From Bacteroidetes bacterium HGW-Bacteroidetes-16 (GTDB taxonomy: Bacteria; Bacteroidota; Bacteroidia; Bacteroidales; F082), in the NCBI GenBank assembly GCA_002840975.1, contig PHDN01000010.1:62001-126000 (forward strand): 64,000 nucleotides of DNA, read 5' to 3'. The translations under genes and the position numbers were made by a program. A model generated the notes under the pieces. That model made no database searches and had not been told where the DNA came from. It saw only the letters and a list, made by a program, of their open reading frames with translations. Shown one piece after another: positions 7,949 to 17,108 of the stretch (its first letter is position 1; each line of letters starts with the position of its first letter).

Positions 7949-10900
7949 TTATTTGGTGAGCAATACCTTTTGTGAAGCGGTATGGTTGCCCTGTTCAATT
8001 TTTATCACATAAATGCCGGAAGCCAGGTCTTTTCTTTCTATCTGAAGAGTAAACCCGGAGGCAGGCATTTTTTGTTGGTTGATGAGGGTTGCCCCCATCG
8101 AATTCAACATTTTTAAATTGATGGGCTCTTGATATGATGACTGTACTTGCAGCATAAAAATTCCGTCATTTGGGTTAGGGGTGATGGTAATCAACAGGTT
8201 TTGATCGGTTTGTTCGCCTAATCCAACGGTATTATCCACAAAAATCACCTGGGCTTCTGAAGGCGCGCTGATGCCACAATTATCTGTTGCACTAACCGTA
8301 AGTGAGGCCTCGCCTAAGAAATCGGAATTCCAGTTGATCAATGAAATATTACCCATGGGGACAATGGTTCCGGCTTCCGATGGAGATAGAACCCATAGAT
8401 ATCCGGTTGCTCCTGTTACGGCAGCAGTATTGTGTTGAGTTTGTGTAATGCGGTATACATCAACATAATCTGGACCAGTTGGCTTTTCCGGACTTGCCGG
8501 GCCGTTAAGTAAGACAAGATTCATCGTATCCGAAAATAGTTCACCCACCACATCAGTCATGTTTAAGGTTAGTTCTGCCTCGCCAGTGGTCATGTCAATG
8601 GCTCCTGGTGTGTATATAGGATTTAACACATTGTCCAGGTTAAAGGTGCCATCGCCCGAAGTAGTCCATTGCAAACTGCTGAAGTTGGTGGATGAGCCTT
8701 CACACTGGTAATCGATATTTGCGCAGCTCGCATCGTCAGGTCCTGCAAAAACAGTACTCACCATCATGGTTGGCAACTCGATGTAGTCGATCCAGGCACA
8801 GTCGCTTCCGGAAGTGCCTGAATAATCTTTTTCATAAATCCATTTGAAAGTATGTGTTCCTGAAGAAACCGGGAATTTAGCCTGGGCCCAACTTTTCGAT
8901 CCCGTCCAGGTTCCTTTAATCACATTGTCGATTTTGAATATCAATTTGTCAAAATCCGCTTCGCTTGAAATTTTTCTCCAAAATTTAATGGTGTCCTCTT
9001 CCATTACAGTATACGAAATGAAGAATTCAGTTGATTGATCATCACCAATTGCTCCTGATTTTGCCTGATAATAACCCTCGTATGGATAAATATGATCAAT
9101 GGTCCAGGGTAAGTTACCATCTTGTTGCCAATTGTATTTATTAAAGTCACCAGTTTCCCAGTCTTCGAGGAAAAGACCAATCTTGGGATAGTAAATTCTG
9201 TCGACGCTATATCCGGCTGCTGAGGCATTGAAATGCATCTCTGCAATCACGGCATTTGGCGCGTTATTGGCAACCGTTACCTGATAGATGATATTTTGTG
9301 ACCCAAAAACCCCCAATGTCTCAATGGTTTGAGGAGGTGTATTTACCACAACAAAAGGATTGTAAGCCACTAAATTGCACAATACATCGTGGATGACGCA
9401 ATGTCCGTTATTTGCCATTTTAATCACCATATCCACCGTTTCGCCCGGATCGAGACGCCCATTGTTGTTGCCTCCCTGCGAATCGTCGATGGTTAAAGTA
9501 GTAGGGTTGATATTGGGTGCGTTTACTACTATATTAAATTTGCTGGTCCAGGTTGAATCTTGTTCATCTGTGGCGGCAATATCAAACTGAAGTTTGTGCT
9601 GGTCGGGAATTCCATTGCTGATTTTAAGTTTATATCCTCCGTTAACGGTGGCACTTCCGTTGGCGGCAATAGTGTCATATATTTCAGTTGAATCGATAAA
9701 GGTAACATACTGATCGGTAGCTAAGGCTACATTGATGTTGATTCCATTGTCGTTTCCAAGGTTTTTCATCCCCAGGTTTATAAAAATTTCTTCATCAAAT
9801 TCTACCTTGTTATTGCCGTTGCCAAGGGTGTCGATGGCCGTATGGGTGTCATACAGACAGTAGGCTCCATCCGGAGGAATTACACCAATACTTGTTTCAT
9901 AACGGTAAAAATTTTGTTTGGTGATCACCAGATTGATTATCGTGCCAGGAAGCTGTGGAATGATAGGAATATCCATTTGTTGACCGGTGCTCTCAGCCAG
10001 CCCGATGATTTGATCGTTAACAGTTAAACAAACCAAAGCACCTGAATTAACTTCGATGGTGAAAAAGTCGATTCCGCCAAGCTGCACATTGTTATGAACC
10101 ACGTTTAGATTCTGGGGAACTTCTGAATACATTACCGAAAAAGCATCGCCATGGTGGTGGAAAAGATAATAGGTTACCTCTTTATTATTGGTATTGTATG
10201 GCCACGAAGACTGTGCCAGAAAATGTTTCCCTGCTGCATTTCCAAAAGCAGGAAGCAAGTCCCTGGATTCGGGCGTTGTTCCATAATCGGGCATAAAATC
10301 AGGCCACATATTATCGAATAATCCCCATACATAGGTGTCGTTTACAAATGAATACGAAACTTCGGTAGCTGCGGTTATTCCTAAGGCGCCACTGTTGTTT
10401 CCGTTGTATGTATACCCATGAAATTTTTCAGAAAAACATTGGCCGCTCCAGTTAAATTTTCCGGTAAGGCAGTTAATTGAAAAGATAAAGGTAAGATCGG
10501 TGTTGGTTAATCCATCAATACTTGAGTTGGTGTACGAAGGCTCGCCCCAGCCGGTTTCCATTCCGTGGTCACGGTGTTGGAGCATAAAAGCGCCATCATT
10601 AATGTCATTATTAATCCGTGTTGCATTTCCGCCCCAATCAGTCAGGTAGTTTGGTGTTGATGGAATATATCCAAGGCCATCCGGTCCGAAATAGGCGAGT
10701 ACTGTTGCTGTATTGGTGGCCGAGGACCACACTCCTCCGGAAGGTGAACCATCATAAATGGCGTTTTCACGTTTTGGCGATTTACCCAGCTCGTTTTCCA
10801 AAAACCCCGCAATGACTTCCGAGCAAATTTGAAACCACCGTTCTGTTTGCCATCCCATGGCTGTGATGGGATGGTCATAAAAGTTTGGATTTGTTGGCGG

Positions 10901-12028
10901 GTTTCGCTCATAGTTTAAAAACTTGGTCACCATGATTTCCAGTTGAGCCTCGTTTTGTGCAGCTAAACGTGCCAGCACAACATCTGGCAAGTCATCGCCA
11001 TCAACATCTGCAAAAAAGTTATCCGAAATACAGTAATTATCCCAGGTAGGGCATGTGATGTTGTTTCCGGTGGTTCCATAATCGCCTATCAGCAATACTG
11101 CTGCCGGAGGTACATCCCAATTGTAATACGCATTATCAATAAAGGTTTCGATGGCAGAGTTGGTGTTTCCACCGATTTCGTCAGTTGTATAAACCTGGGT
11201 GGTAATGCCCTGACGTTGTCTGAAAATTCTGATAGAATCGGCCCAGGCATGATAAATCGGGTTGTTGGGAACAAGGATTACATATTCGCAACCCATTTCT
11301 CGGGTTGTGTGTAGCTTAGTCTCGAAGGCTGGTATCGAAGCTTCATTCAAAACAGCATCGTGCACAATTGGCTCCCACCACCTGCTTTGAAGTCTATTAT
11401 CGCCGAATTGCCCGTCTCCGCCTTCAAAGTTTATTTCAATTTCCATGTCGCGGTTTACAATCAGCTCTTGCGTCACCGGATTGTACTGAAATGGACTCAC
11501 ACTGATTAGCACGACATCCATTCCTCTTATTTGTTGCACAGAAGAAACGATGACCTGTTTTTCCGGATAAAATGCGTTGGTGTTATAAATTTCAGGGTTT
11601 TTGGCATAGTGTAACGGGCTCAGGTCATCGTCTTTTGGGATGCGCGGTGCCGGTGCAATACTTAAACCTGCGATGGACTCTGTTCGTTTTTTTGGAATGG
11701 TTACCGACACTGTTGCGCCATGTGGAACTGCAATAAATTTGCTGAATGCCGGCAGGTTGGGAGCCCCTTCACTGTTTTGAAGCATAACCCCTTCCATGGT
11801 GATAGCGCTCATTGCTTCATTGTCGATTGTGATGGGTGTAACCACATAATCTTCAACACTAAAATTGATTTGAAGCTTTTGAGGACTTTCTTTGAGAAGT
11901 GAAATGCCCTGTTTTCCCCAGGCATCGTTTAATTTCACGTGCTGATTTTGCCCAATAACCCAATAACCGAGCACGGTTAAAGAAACAATCATCACTGATT
12001 TTGCAAATAAAATAGAGATTGATTTCAT
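7949..12028 (-). CDS. Gingipain-type C25 cysteine peptidase with T9SS sorting domain
   Basis: A 1359-residue secreted protein. Order: signal segment (1-27), propeptide-like region with dibasic and arginine-rich sites (30-240), C25 peptidase domain (about 245-600), beta-sandwich modules (about 640-1270) and a C-terminal type A T9SS domain (ITPNPNDGIFMLQVQ to the lysine end). Catalytic residues can be placed: H488 in HRDHGMETGWG and C520 in FSINCLTGKF, 32 residues apart, close to the spacing in gingipains. An Asp-rich DVDGDDLPD (341-349) looks like a calcium loop. It is expected to cleave extracellular protein; the P1 specificity cannot be read from sequence. Neighbour of an S8 peptidase with the same secretion tag. 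Confidence 0.92.
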   Translation of the reverse strand: MKSISILFAKSVMIVSLTVLGYWVIGQNQHVKLNDAWGKQGISLLKESPQKLQINFSVEDYVVTPITIDNEAMSAITMEGVMLQNSEGAPNLPAFSKFIAVPHGATVSVTIPKKRTESIAGLSIAPAPRIPKDDDLSPLHYAKNPEIYNTNAFYPEKQVIVSSVQQIRGMDVVLISVSPFQYNPVTQELIVNRDMEIEINFEGGDGQFGDNRLQSRWWEPIVHDAVLNEASIPAFETKLHTTREMGCEYVILVPNNPIYHAWADSIRIFRQRQGITTQVYTTDEIGGNTNSAIETFIDNAYYNWDVPPAAVLLIGDYGTTGNNITCPTWDNYCISDNFFADVDGDDLPDVVLARLAAQNEAQLEIMVTKFLNYERNPPTNPNFYDHPITAMGWQTERWFQICSEVIAGFLENELGKSPKRENAIYDGSPSGGVWSSATNTATVLAYFGPDGLGYIPSTPNYLTDWGGNATRINNDINDGAFMLQHRDHGMETGWGEPSYTNSSIDGLTNTDLTFIFSINCLTGKFNWSGQCFSEKFHGYTYNGNNSGALGITAATEVSYSFVNDTYVWGLFDNMWPDFMPDYGTTPESRDLLPAFGNAAGKHFLAQSSWPYNTNNKEVTYYLFHHHGDAFSVMYSEVPQNLNVVHNNVQLGGIDFFTIEVNSGALVCLTVNDQIIGLAESTGQQMDIPIIPQLPGTIINLVITKQNFYRYETSIGVIPPDGAYCLYDTHTAIDTLGNGNNKVEFDEEIFINLGMKNLGNDNGININVALATDQYVTFIDSTEIYDTIAANGSATVNGGYKLKISNGIPDQHKLQFDIAATDEQDSTWTSKFNIVVNAPNINPTTLTIDDSQGGNNNGRLDPGETVDMVIKMANNGHCVIHDVLCNLVAYNPFVVVNTPPQTIETLGVFGSQNIIYQVTVANNAPNAVIAEMHFNASAAGYSVDRIYYPKIGLFLEDWETGDFNKYNWQQDGNLPWTIDHIYPYEGYYQAKSGAIGDDQSTEFFISYTVMEEDTIKFWRKISSEADFDKLIFKIDNVIKGTWTGSKSWAQAKFPVSSGTHTFKWIYEKDYSGTSGSDCAWIDYIELPTMMVSTVFAGPDDASCANIDYQCEGSSTNFSSLQWTTSGDGTFNLDNVLNPIYTPGAIDMTTGEAELTLNMTDVVGELFSDTMNLVLLNGPASPEKPTGPDYVDVYRITQTQHNTAAVTGATGYLWVLSPSEAGTIVPMGNISLINWNSDFLGEASLTVSATDNCGISAPSEAQVIFVDNTVGLGEQTDQNLLITITPNPNDGIFMLQVQSSYQEPINLKMLNSMGATLINQQKMPASGFTLQIERKDLASGIYVIKIEQGNHTASQKVLLTK

Positions 12029-12059
12029 TATACTTTTTGGTTTGATTTATTATCAGGCT

Positions 12060-12067
12060 CAAAATTA
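12060..12067 (-). promoter_or_regulatory. -7 promoter element (TAATTTTG) of the C25 peptidase gene
   Basis: Reverse-strand match to TAnnTTTG, 32 bases upstream of the ATG at 12028. Confidence 0.5.
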
Positions 12068-12213
12068 CGGTTTTAGTCATTAAAAATCATTCTAAATTAC
12101 ATGGTTTAGTAAAATCCGGGAAGGTAAAATCAAACAAAAGGCTGAAAGATACCTGATGCAAAATGCAATTAAGTTGGACGTTGGTTTTATGCACAGATAT
12201 AAGAGGGTTTTGT

Positions 12214-12221
12214 TACTTTTG
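12214..12221 (+). promoter_or_regulatory. -7 promoter element (TACTTTTG) of lipA
   Basis: Exact TAnnTTTG match ending 12 bases before the ATG at 12234. No good -33 element is seen at normal spacing. Confidence 0.55.
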
Positions 12222-12233
12222 CAACTTGTTTAA

Positions 12234-13109
12234 ATGATAAGAATGAACACCCCGGAAAGAGAAACGATTCTCCGTAAACCTGAATGGCTGAAAATTAAAA
12301 TCCCATCAGGCAAAGAATATATAAAAGTTCGCGAAATTGTTGAAAAACACCAACTTCACACCATCTGTACCAGTGGACATTGCCCCAATATGCACGAATG
12401 TTGGGGGCGTGGAACGGCTACTTTAATGATTCTGGGTGATATTTGTACCCGTGCATGCGGATTTTGCAATGTAAAAACCGGACGTCCCAAACCTGCCGAC
12501 TGGGGAGAAGCCCTGCGTGTTGCCGAATCCGTAAAGCTCATGAAATTAAAGCACTGCGTGTTAACTTCGGTTGATCGGGACGATCTCGATGATTTGGGTG
12601 CAGGAATCTGGGCGAAAACGATTGAAGAAATCAAAAAAATGAATCCCGATACCACCCTCGAAACCTTAATCCCTGATTTTGATGGCCGTGAAGAGTTAAT
12701 CAACATGGTAATTAATGCCGGACCCGAAGTAATTTCTCATAACCTGGAAACCGTCCGCCGCATTACACCCTGGGCCCGTAGCCGTGCCAGGTATGATTTG
12801 AGTTTGCATACCCTGAGCGTGATTGCCAAATCGTCGGTCGTGGCCAAATCGGGGATCATGGTCGGTTTGGGAGAATTACCTGCAGAAGTGATCGAAACTT
12901 TGTGCGATATGCGTTCGGTGGGTGTTCAGGTAGTCACCATTGGACAATATTTACAACCCACCAAAAAACATTTGATGGTAAAGGAATTCGTTACACCTGA
13001 GCAATTTCAGGAATATAAAATGGCCGGATTGGATATGGGATTTCGTTTTGTCGAAAGCAGTCCTTTAGTCCGCTCATCTTACCGGGCAGAAAAGCATGTC
13101 AACAAATAA
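12234..13109 (+). CDS. lipA: Lipoyl synthase
   Basis: Radical SAM enzyme that inserts two sulfurs into protein-bound octanoyl groups to make lipoyl cofactors. The 291-residue protein has the auxiliary-cluster cysteines (CTSGHCPNMHEC), the radical SAM CxxxCxxC motif (CTRACGFC), and the C-terminal RSSY motif that binds the auxiliary cluster (SPLVRSSYRA). Length is standard. A second ATG at 12243 (MNTPERE) could be the start. lipB follows 15 bases later, so both steps of endogenous lipoylation are encoded together. Confidence 0.97.
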   Translation: MIRMNTPERETILRKPEWLKIKIPSGKEYIKVREIVEKHQLHTICTSGHCPNMHECWGRGTATLMILGDICTRACGFCNVKTGRPKPADWGEALRVAESVKLMKLKHCVLTSVDRDDLDDLGAGIWAKTIEEIKKMNPDTTLETLIPDFDGREELINMVINAGPEVISHNLETVRRITPWARSRARYDLSLHTLSVIAKSSVVAKSGIMVGLGELPAEVIETLCDMRSVGVQVVTIGQYLQPTKKHLMVKEFVTPEQFQEYKMAGLDMGFRFVESSPLVRSSYRAEKHVNK

Positions 13110-13124
13110 TACCGAACTCATTTA

Positions 13125-13841
13125 ATGAAATCCAACCAGCTAAAAAATCTCCGGGTTCAATATATGGACATGGGATTAATAGAATATCAAAAAGCCTGGG
13201 ATCAACAGGAAGCTTTGTTTGACCAGATTGTTGCCGTCAAGGAAGCGAACAGAAATTCCGGGTCTCCTGAACTGACGCCTAATTTTTTAATCTTTTGCTC
13301 ACATCCGCATGTTTATACACTTGGCAAAAGCGGTGATGAAGCTAATTTATTGATCAACAAAGAATTTCTAATATCAAAAGGGGCTGAATTTTACCACATC
13401 AATCGGGGTGGTGATATCACCTACCATGGACCCGGTCAGTTGGTGGGTTACCCCATCCTCGACCTAAATAATTTTGGTGTTTCCATCAAATCCTATATTA
13501 ATTTACTTGAAGAAGTGATTATCCGCTCACTGCGTTATTATGGTATTGTAGGCACACGTGCCGATGGTGCCACCGGGGTTTGGCTTGATGCCAATAGTCC
13601 GGCCAAAGCAAGAAAAATATGTGCCATTGGCGTTAGAACCAGTCATTGGGTGAGCATGCATGGATTTGCATTTAACGTGAATACCAACCTCGATTATTTC
13701 AATTACATCGTACCTTGTGGAATTAAAGGTAAAAGTGTTACCAGTCTTCAAAAAGAATTGCATCGGGAGGTAGATATGAAGGAAGTGGAGGCACTTTTAA
13801 AACGTGAGTTTCAGCAGGTGTTCGACATGAGCCTGGATTAG
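13125..13841 (+). CDS. lipB: Octanoyl-ACP:protein octanoyltransferase
   Basis: Moves octanoyl from acyl carrier protein to lipoyl domains, the substrate for LipA. The 238-residue protein has LIFCSHPHVYTLGKSG, the RGGDITYHGPGQLVGYPI core, the catalytic lysine in RKICAIGVR and the catalytic cysteine in IVPCGI, with the MHGFAFNVN strand between them. It is downstream of lipA in one transcription unit. Its 3' end overlaps the convergent recO gene by 4 bases. Confidence 0.97.
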   Translation: MKSNQLKNLRVQYMDMGLIEYQKAWDQQEALFDQIVAVKEANRNSGSPELTPNFLIFCSHPHVYTLGKSGDEANLLINKEFLISKGAEFYHINRGGDITYHGPGQLVGYPILDLNNFGVSIKSYINLLEEVIIRSLRYYGIVGTRADGATGVWLDANSPAKARKICAIGVRTSHWVSMHGFAFNVNTNLDYFNYIVPCGIKGKSVTSLQKELHREVDMKEVEALLKREFQQVFDMSLD

Positions 13842-14563
13842 TCAATTACCATTTTTAGTATTTCAAGCGATTTAAACCCTGAGAAGGCAGGCAAATGCAA
13901 TTTGTAAAATATGATAAGTGCCTCCAGTAAATCACGGCGTTGTGCATTGGTGAAGGCATAGTTGTTGTTCTGATCAAAAGAAGCCTCCATCAGGCGGTTC
14001 ATCTGATCCACTGTTTCACCAGTTATATAATATGGGTGGAGAGGCAATCGGTTTCCAAAGATACCTTCCTCCATATCGAATACGGTATGAATTCGGGCAG
14101 GCTCTTTTTTGGGATAAAACCCCAGATATTTAGTGAGCTCCATCATCACGATCAAATGAAAATCGGCCACATGCCGGTCAGCCAGGTCGAGCCAGACCAG
14201 GGCATGGTGCAACCATTGGAACAGGGGCTTGTTGGACATTTCCTCAAGAAGCGATTTGTAAAGTAGTTCGTTCACAAACACAAGCAATGCCCGCTTGATA
14301 ACATCGCTGTGCAGATGCTGGTAGATATAATCCGGTTGCACCTCTTTAATGTGATGTAAGCCCTGATTTTCCTTGTGATACACCACCAAATCGAGCAGAT
14401 TGAGTGGCTGAAAAAAGGCAGATTTGTTTTTCGATCGTTTGCCACCAATGCCTTTTACCATAAACGACTGCATGCCCAGCTGCTCAGTAAAAATTTTCAC
14501 CACCAACCCCGACTCACCATAGGAAATGGTTTTAATAACGATGCCTTTGGTTTGTGAAATCAT
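13838..14563 (-). CDS. recO: DNA repair protein RecO
   Basis: Mediator of RecA loading on gapped DNA in the RecFOR pathway. The 241-residue protein begins with the RecO OB-fold (TKGIVIKTISYGESGLVVKI, then FTEQLGMQSFMVKGI) followed by the helical domain containing the LLYKSLLEE region. Length and domain order match the family; the zinc-finger cysteines present in some RecO proteins are not evident here, as is common in Bacteroidetes. It lies downstream of pheS with a repeat-containing 179-base gap. Confidence 0.9.
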   Translation of the reverse strand: MISQTKGIVIKTISYGESGLVVKIFTEQLGMQSFMVKGIGGKRSKNKSAFFQPLNLLDLVVYHKENQGLHHIKEVQPDYIYQHLHSDVIKRALLVFVNELLYKSLLEEMSNKPLFQWLHHALVWLDLADRHVADFHLIVMMELTKYLGFYPKKEPARIHTVFDMEEGIFGNRLPLHPYYITGETVDQMNRLMEASFDQNNNYAFTNAQRRDLLEALIIFYKLHLPAFSGFKSLEILKMVID

Positions 14564-14642
14564 GGTGGTTGCATGTAAATAAACAGATGGTTTACAATGA
14601 TGTAGGGTTTAAAAACAATGTGATCAGCCTAAACTATTTCTT

Positions 14643-14701
14643 CTTCGCGTCTCCGCGTCTTCGCGGTGGATATTTTACCGCTAAGACGCTAAGGCGCAAA
14701 G
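14643..14701. repeat. Imperfect inverted repeat of a dispersed GCGTCT-type element
   Basis: Two 25-base arms (14643-14667 and 14677-14701) pair at 20 of 25 positions around a 9-base spacer. The arms are built of short GCGTCT / GCGGT units. Related sequence occurs again at 14723-14746 and at 17050-17082. Such elements are typical short intergenic repeats of Bacteroidetes; no ORF is inside. Confidence 0.7.
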
Positions 14702-14722
14702 GTGATTTCTTCCGTACATTTC

Positions 14723-14746
14723 CGCGTCTCTGCGGTGGAAAGCTAA
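14723..14746. repeat. Copy 1 of a direct repeat overlapping the pheS 3' end
   Basis: CGCGTCTCTGCGGTGGAAAG followed by CTAA recurs almost unchanged at 17059-17082 (one substitution, one extra G). The repeat supplies the pheS stop codon. Confidence 0.6.
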
Positions 14747-15762
14747 AAAGCCGATTTAAACTGCCCTAAAAAGCGCACATCGTTTTCAAAAAACAACCGC
14801 AGGTCGTTGATTTGGTACTTTAGCATGGTGATGCGTTCAATGCCCATCCCAAAGGCAAAACCTGTGTATTTTTCGCTATCAATATGGCAGGCATCCAACA
14901 CAGCAGGATCCACCATACCGCAACCCAGAATTTCGACCCATCCTGAATATTTGCAAATATTACATCCCGATCCACCACAGATATTACATGATATATCCAT
15001 TTCGGCCGAAGGTTCCGTAAAAGGAAAATAGGAGGGACGGAACCGGATTTTAGTGTGCTCACCAAAAAGTTCTTTTGCAAAATAATACAGGGTCTGTTTC
15101 AGGTCGGTAAAGGATACATTCGTGTCGACGTACAGCCCTTCCACCTGATGGAAGATGCAATGAGCCCTGGCCGAGATGGCCTCGTTGCGGAAAACCCGAC
15201 CGGGAGAGATGGTGCGGATGGGTGGTTGGTTATTTTCCATAACACGTACCTGAACCGATGAAGTATGGGTGCGTAAAGCCAGATCTGGGTTTTTCCCGAT
15301 GAAAAAAGTATCCTGCATATCGCGGGCCGGATGCTCTTCGGGGAAATTCAGGGCGGTAAAATTGTGAAAGTCATCTTCAATCTCAGGACCTTCGGAGATG
15401 GTAAACCCAATGCGTGCAAAAATATCGATGATCTCACTGCGGACAATGGAAAGCGGATGTCGCGATCCCAGGCTGGCCATCGAAGGCAAGGTCAAGTCCT
15501 TGTCCGATTTGGTTTCTATGGTGGCTACCTCCAGTTTTTCGCGCAAAGCGACAATCCGTTCCTGAGCTGCATTCTTTAAGGTGTTAAGCAACTGCCCCAT
15601 TTCTTTTCGCTCTTCAGCCGCACTATTTTTAAAATCGGAAAATAAGGCAGGAACCAGCCCTTTCTTGCTTAAATATTTAATTCTGAAGGCTTCCAGTTCT
15701 TCCAGGCTGGAAGCATTAAAGGCCTCGATTTGCGACAGCAGTGCTGAGATTTTTTCTTTCAT
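14743..15762 (-). CDS. pheS: Phenylalanyl-tRNA synthetase alpha subunit
   Basis: Catalytic subunit of PheRS, which charges tRNA-Phe. The 339-residue protein has the N-terminal tRNA-binding coiled coil (1-90), then the class II core with motif 1 around HPLSIVRSEIIDIF, motif 2 FRNEAISARAHCIFHQVEG and motif 3 GFAFGMGIERITML. The cysteines CNICGGSGCNIC are a small metal-site-like loop seen in this family. The beta subunit is not in the window. A cyclophilin gene lies 34 bases upstream. The last codons fall next to a dispersed repeat. Confidence 0.97.
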   Translation of the reverse strand: MKEKISALLSQIEAFNASSLEELEAFRIKYLSKKGLVPALFSDFKNSAAEERKEMGQLLNTLKNAAQERIVALREKLEVATIETKSDKDLTLPSMASLGSRHPLSIVRSEIIDIFARIGFTISEGPEIEDDFHNFTALNFPEEHPARDMQDTFFIGKNPDLALRTHTSSVQVRVMENNQPPIRTISPGRVFRNEAISARAHCIFHQVEGLYVDTNVSFTDLKQTLYYFAKELFGEHTKIRFRPSYFPFTEPSAEMDISCNICGGSGCNICKYSGWVEILGCGMVDPAVLDACHIDSEKYTGFAFGMGIERITMLKYQINDLRLFFENDVRFLGQFKSAF

Positions 15763-15796
15763 CGGAAACGAAGTGAGGTATTAATTTTTCCTGAAA

Positions 15797-16426
15797 TTAC
15801 TCCAGGATTTCGATGGTCATGGTCACAGGAACCACCGGAACATCGCCGGGGCCGGTTTTTACGGAAGCAATTTTGTCAATCACCTCCATGCCATCAACAA
15901 CTTCGCCAAAAACGGTGTAGCCACCATCCAGATGAGGAGTCCCCCCAATGGTTGAATAGGCCGTTTTTTGTTCTTCGGTATAGGTGATGCCTGACCTGGC
16001 TGAGAATTGCTGAAGAGAGGCAGGAGGAACTACCTGACCTTGTACAATATAAAATTGCGACCCTGAGGACGCTTTCTTTGGATTTACCTGATCGCCCATG
16101 CGTGCAGCCGACAATGCCCCTTTTTTATGGAAATGGTTGGGTAAAAACTCTGCAGGCACCGTGTATCCGGGATCTGTTTTCCCGTTGGCATTGCCGCCAC
16201 CCTGTATCATAAACTGACTGATAACCCTGTGAAAAGGCGAACCATTGTACCATCCTTCTTTCACCAGTTTGATAAAGTTATCGCGGTGTTGAGGTGTATC
16301 GTTGTAAAGTTTGGCGGTAATATCACCCATCGAGGTATGGATAACCACCAGTGTTTCGGGTTTTTGTGTTTGAGCCATCAGTTGAATGCTTAAAAATAAG
16401 GTAAATACAAAAATCAATTTTTTCAT
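15797..16426 (-). CDS. Exported cyclophilin-type peptidyl-prolyl isomerase
   Basis: Accelerates cis-trans isomerisation at proline; here probably in the periplasm. The 209-residue protein has a signal segment (MKKLIFVFTLFLSIQLMAQ) and a cyclophilin domain with FHRVISQFMIQGG, the SAARMGDQVNPKKASSGSQF region, and VFGEVVDGMEVIDKI. An ATG four codons further up (16438) exists, but the likely promoter element at 16453-16460 puts transcription start about there, which favours 16426. Confidence 0.92.
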   Translation of the reverse strand: MKKLIFVFTLFLSIQLMAQTQKPETLVVIHTSMGDITAKLYNDTPQHRDNFIKLVKEGWYNGSPFHRVISQFMIQGGGNANGKTDPGYTVPAEFLPNHFHKKGALSAARMGDQVNPKKASSGSQFYIVQGQVVPPASLQQFSARSGITYTEEQKTAYSTIGGTPHLDGGYTVFGEVVDGMEVIDKIASVKTGPGDVPVVPVTMTIEILE

Positions 16427-16452
16427 AGGTAGTTTCATGTAAAGTTAAGTTG

Positions 16453-16460
16453 CAAAAGTA
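16453..16460 (-). promoter_or_regulatory. -7 promoter element (TACTTTTG) of the cyclophilin gene
   Basis: Reverse-strand TAnnTTTG match about 27 bases upstream of the chosen ATG. Confidence 0.5.
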
Positions 16461-16562
16461 ATAAAATGGATTGAAAGAGAGGGGAAAGTGTTGAGGGCAA
16501 TTTTATGTGGCGTTTCTCCGAAAAAATGAGCCGGGATATGGCCATCATTTTTTCAATCCGGT

Positions 16563-17000
16563 TTAAGTGGCGAACATTTTCATCGAAAGAAATGCTTCGA
16601 TAATTTCTCCATGATCAAAAGCCAACTCCGGGAGCCGATCTAACGAAAACCACTGTGCCATTTTTGCATCATCTCCGGCGGTTATTTCGGGGGCCTCCGT
16701 TATGACCTCCCAAAAAACCACTGAAATGGTTCTCCCACGTGGGTCACGGTCAACAGCACTATAGCTTTTAAACTGTTGTAGATTATGACAGACCAGACCA
16801 GTTTCTTCCAGTAATTCCCTGACCACAGCCTGTTCCAGGGTTTCTTCCATGTCCATAAATCCACCGGGTAAAGCCCAACAATTCTGAAAGGGAGGGTTTT
16901 TGCGTTGGATGAGCAGGATTTGGGTACCGTTTGTGGATTTACAGAGTATTAAAGCATCTACTGTAAGTGCAGGACGTGGATATGCATATTCGTAGGGCAT
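16563..17000 (-). CDS. Nudix hydrolase
   Basis: Hydrolyses a nucleoside-diphosphate-linked substrate; the exact one is unknown. The 145-residue protein carries a complete Nudix box from GGFMDMEETLEQAV to RELLEETGL (GX5EX7REUXEEXGU). The N-terminus YAYPRPALTVDALIL is typical of the small Bacteroidetes Nudix group. The frame opens at a TTG (17036) and has ATGs at 17012 and 17000. A near -7 element (TACTTTCG, 17019-17026) would start transcription at about 17012, so the ATG at 17000 is chosen. Confidence 0.9.
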   Translation of the reverse strand: MPYEYAYPRPALTVDALILCKSTNGTQILLIQRKNPPFQNCWALPGGFMDMEETLEQAVVRELLEETGLVCHNLQQFKSYSAVDRDPRGRTISVVFWEVITEAPEITAGDDAKMAQWFSLDRLPELAFDHGEIIEAFLSMKMFAT

Positions 17001-17049
17001 TCTACTATTCATTTTGTACGAAAGTATGGAAATCAAACTTAAAATCTTT

Positions 17050-17082
17050 GCGTCTTTGCGCCTCTGCGGTGGGAAAGCTAAC
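17050..17082. repeat. Copy 2 of the dispersed GCGTCT-type repeat
   Basis: Contains GCGTCTTTGCGCCTCTGCGG and GGGAAAGCTAA, matching the element at 14723-14746 in the gap between mtnA and the Nudix gene. Confidence 0.6.
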
Positions 17083-17108
17083 CGCTTATGTACCCAGATT
17101 AGAGATCA

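Noticed and set aside
10642-10911. Opposite- and alternate-frame long ORFs inside the C25, ATPase, gatE and hypD genes
   Set aside because: These lie wholly inside well-supported genes, lack family motifs and have biased, low-complexity composition typical of shadow frames.
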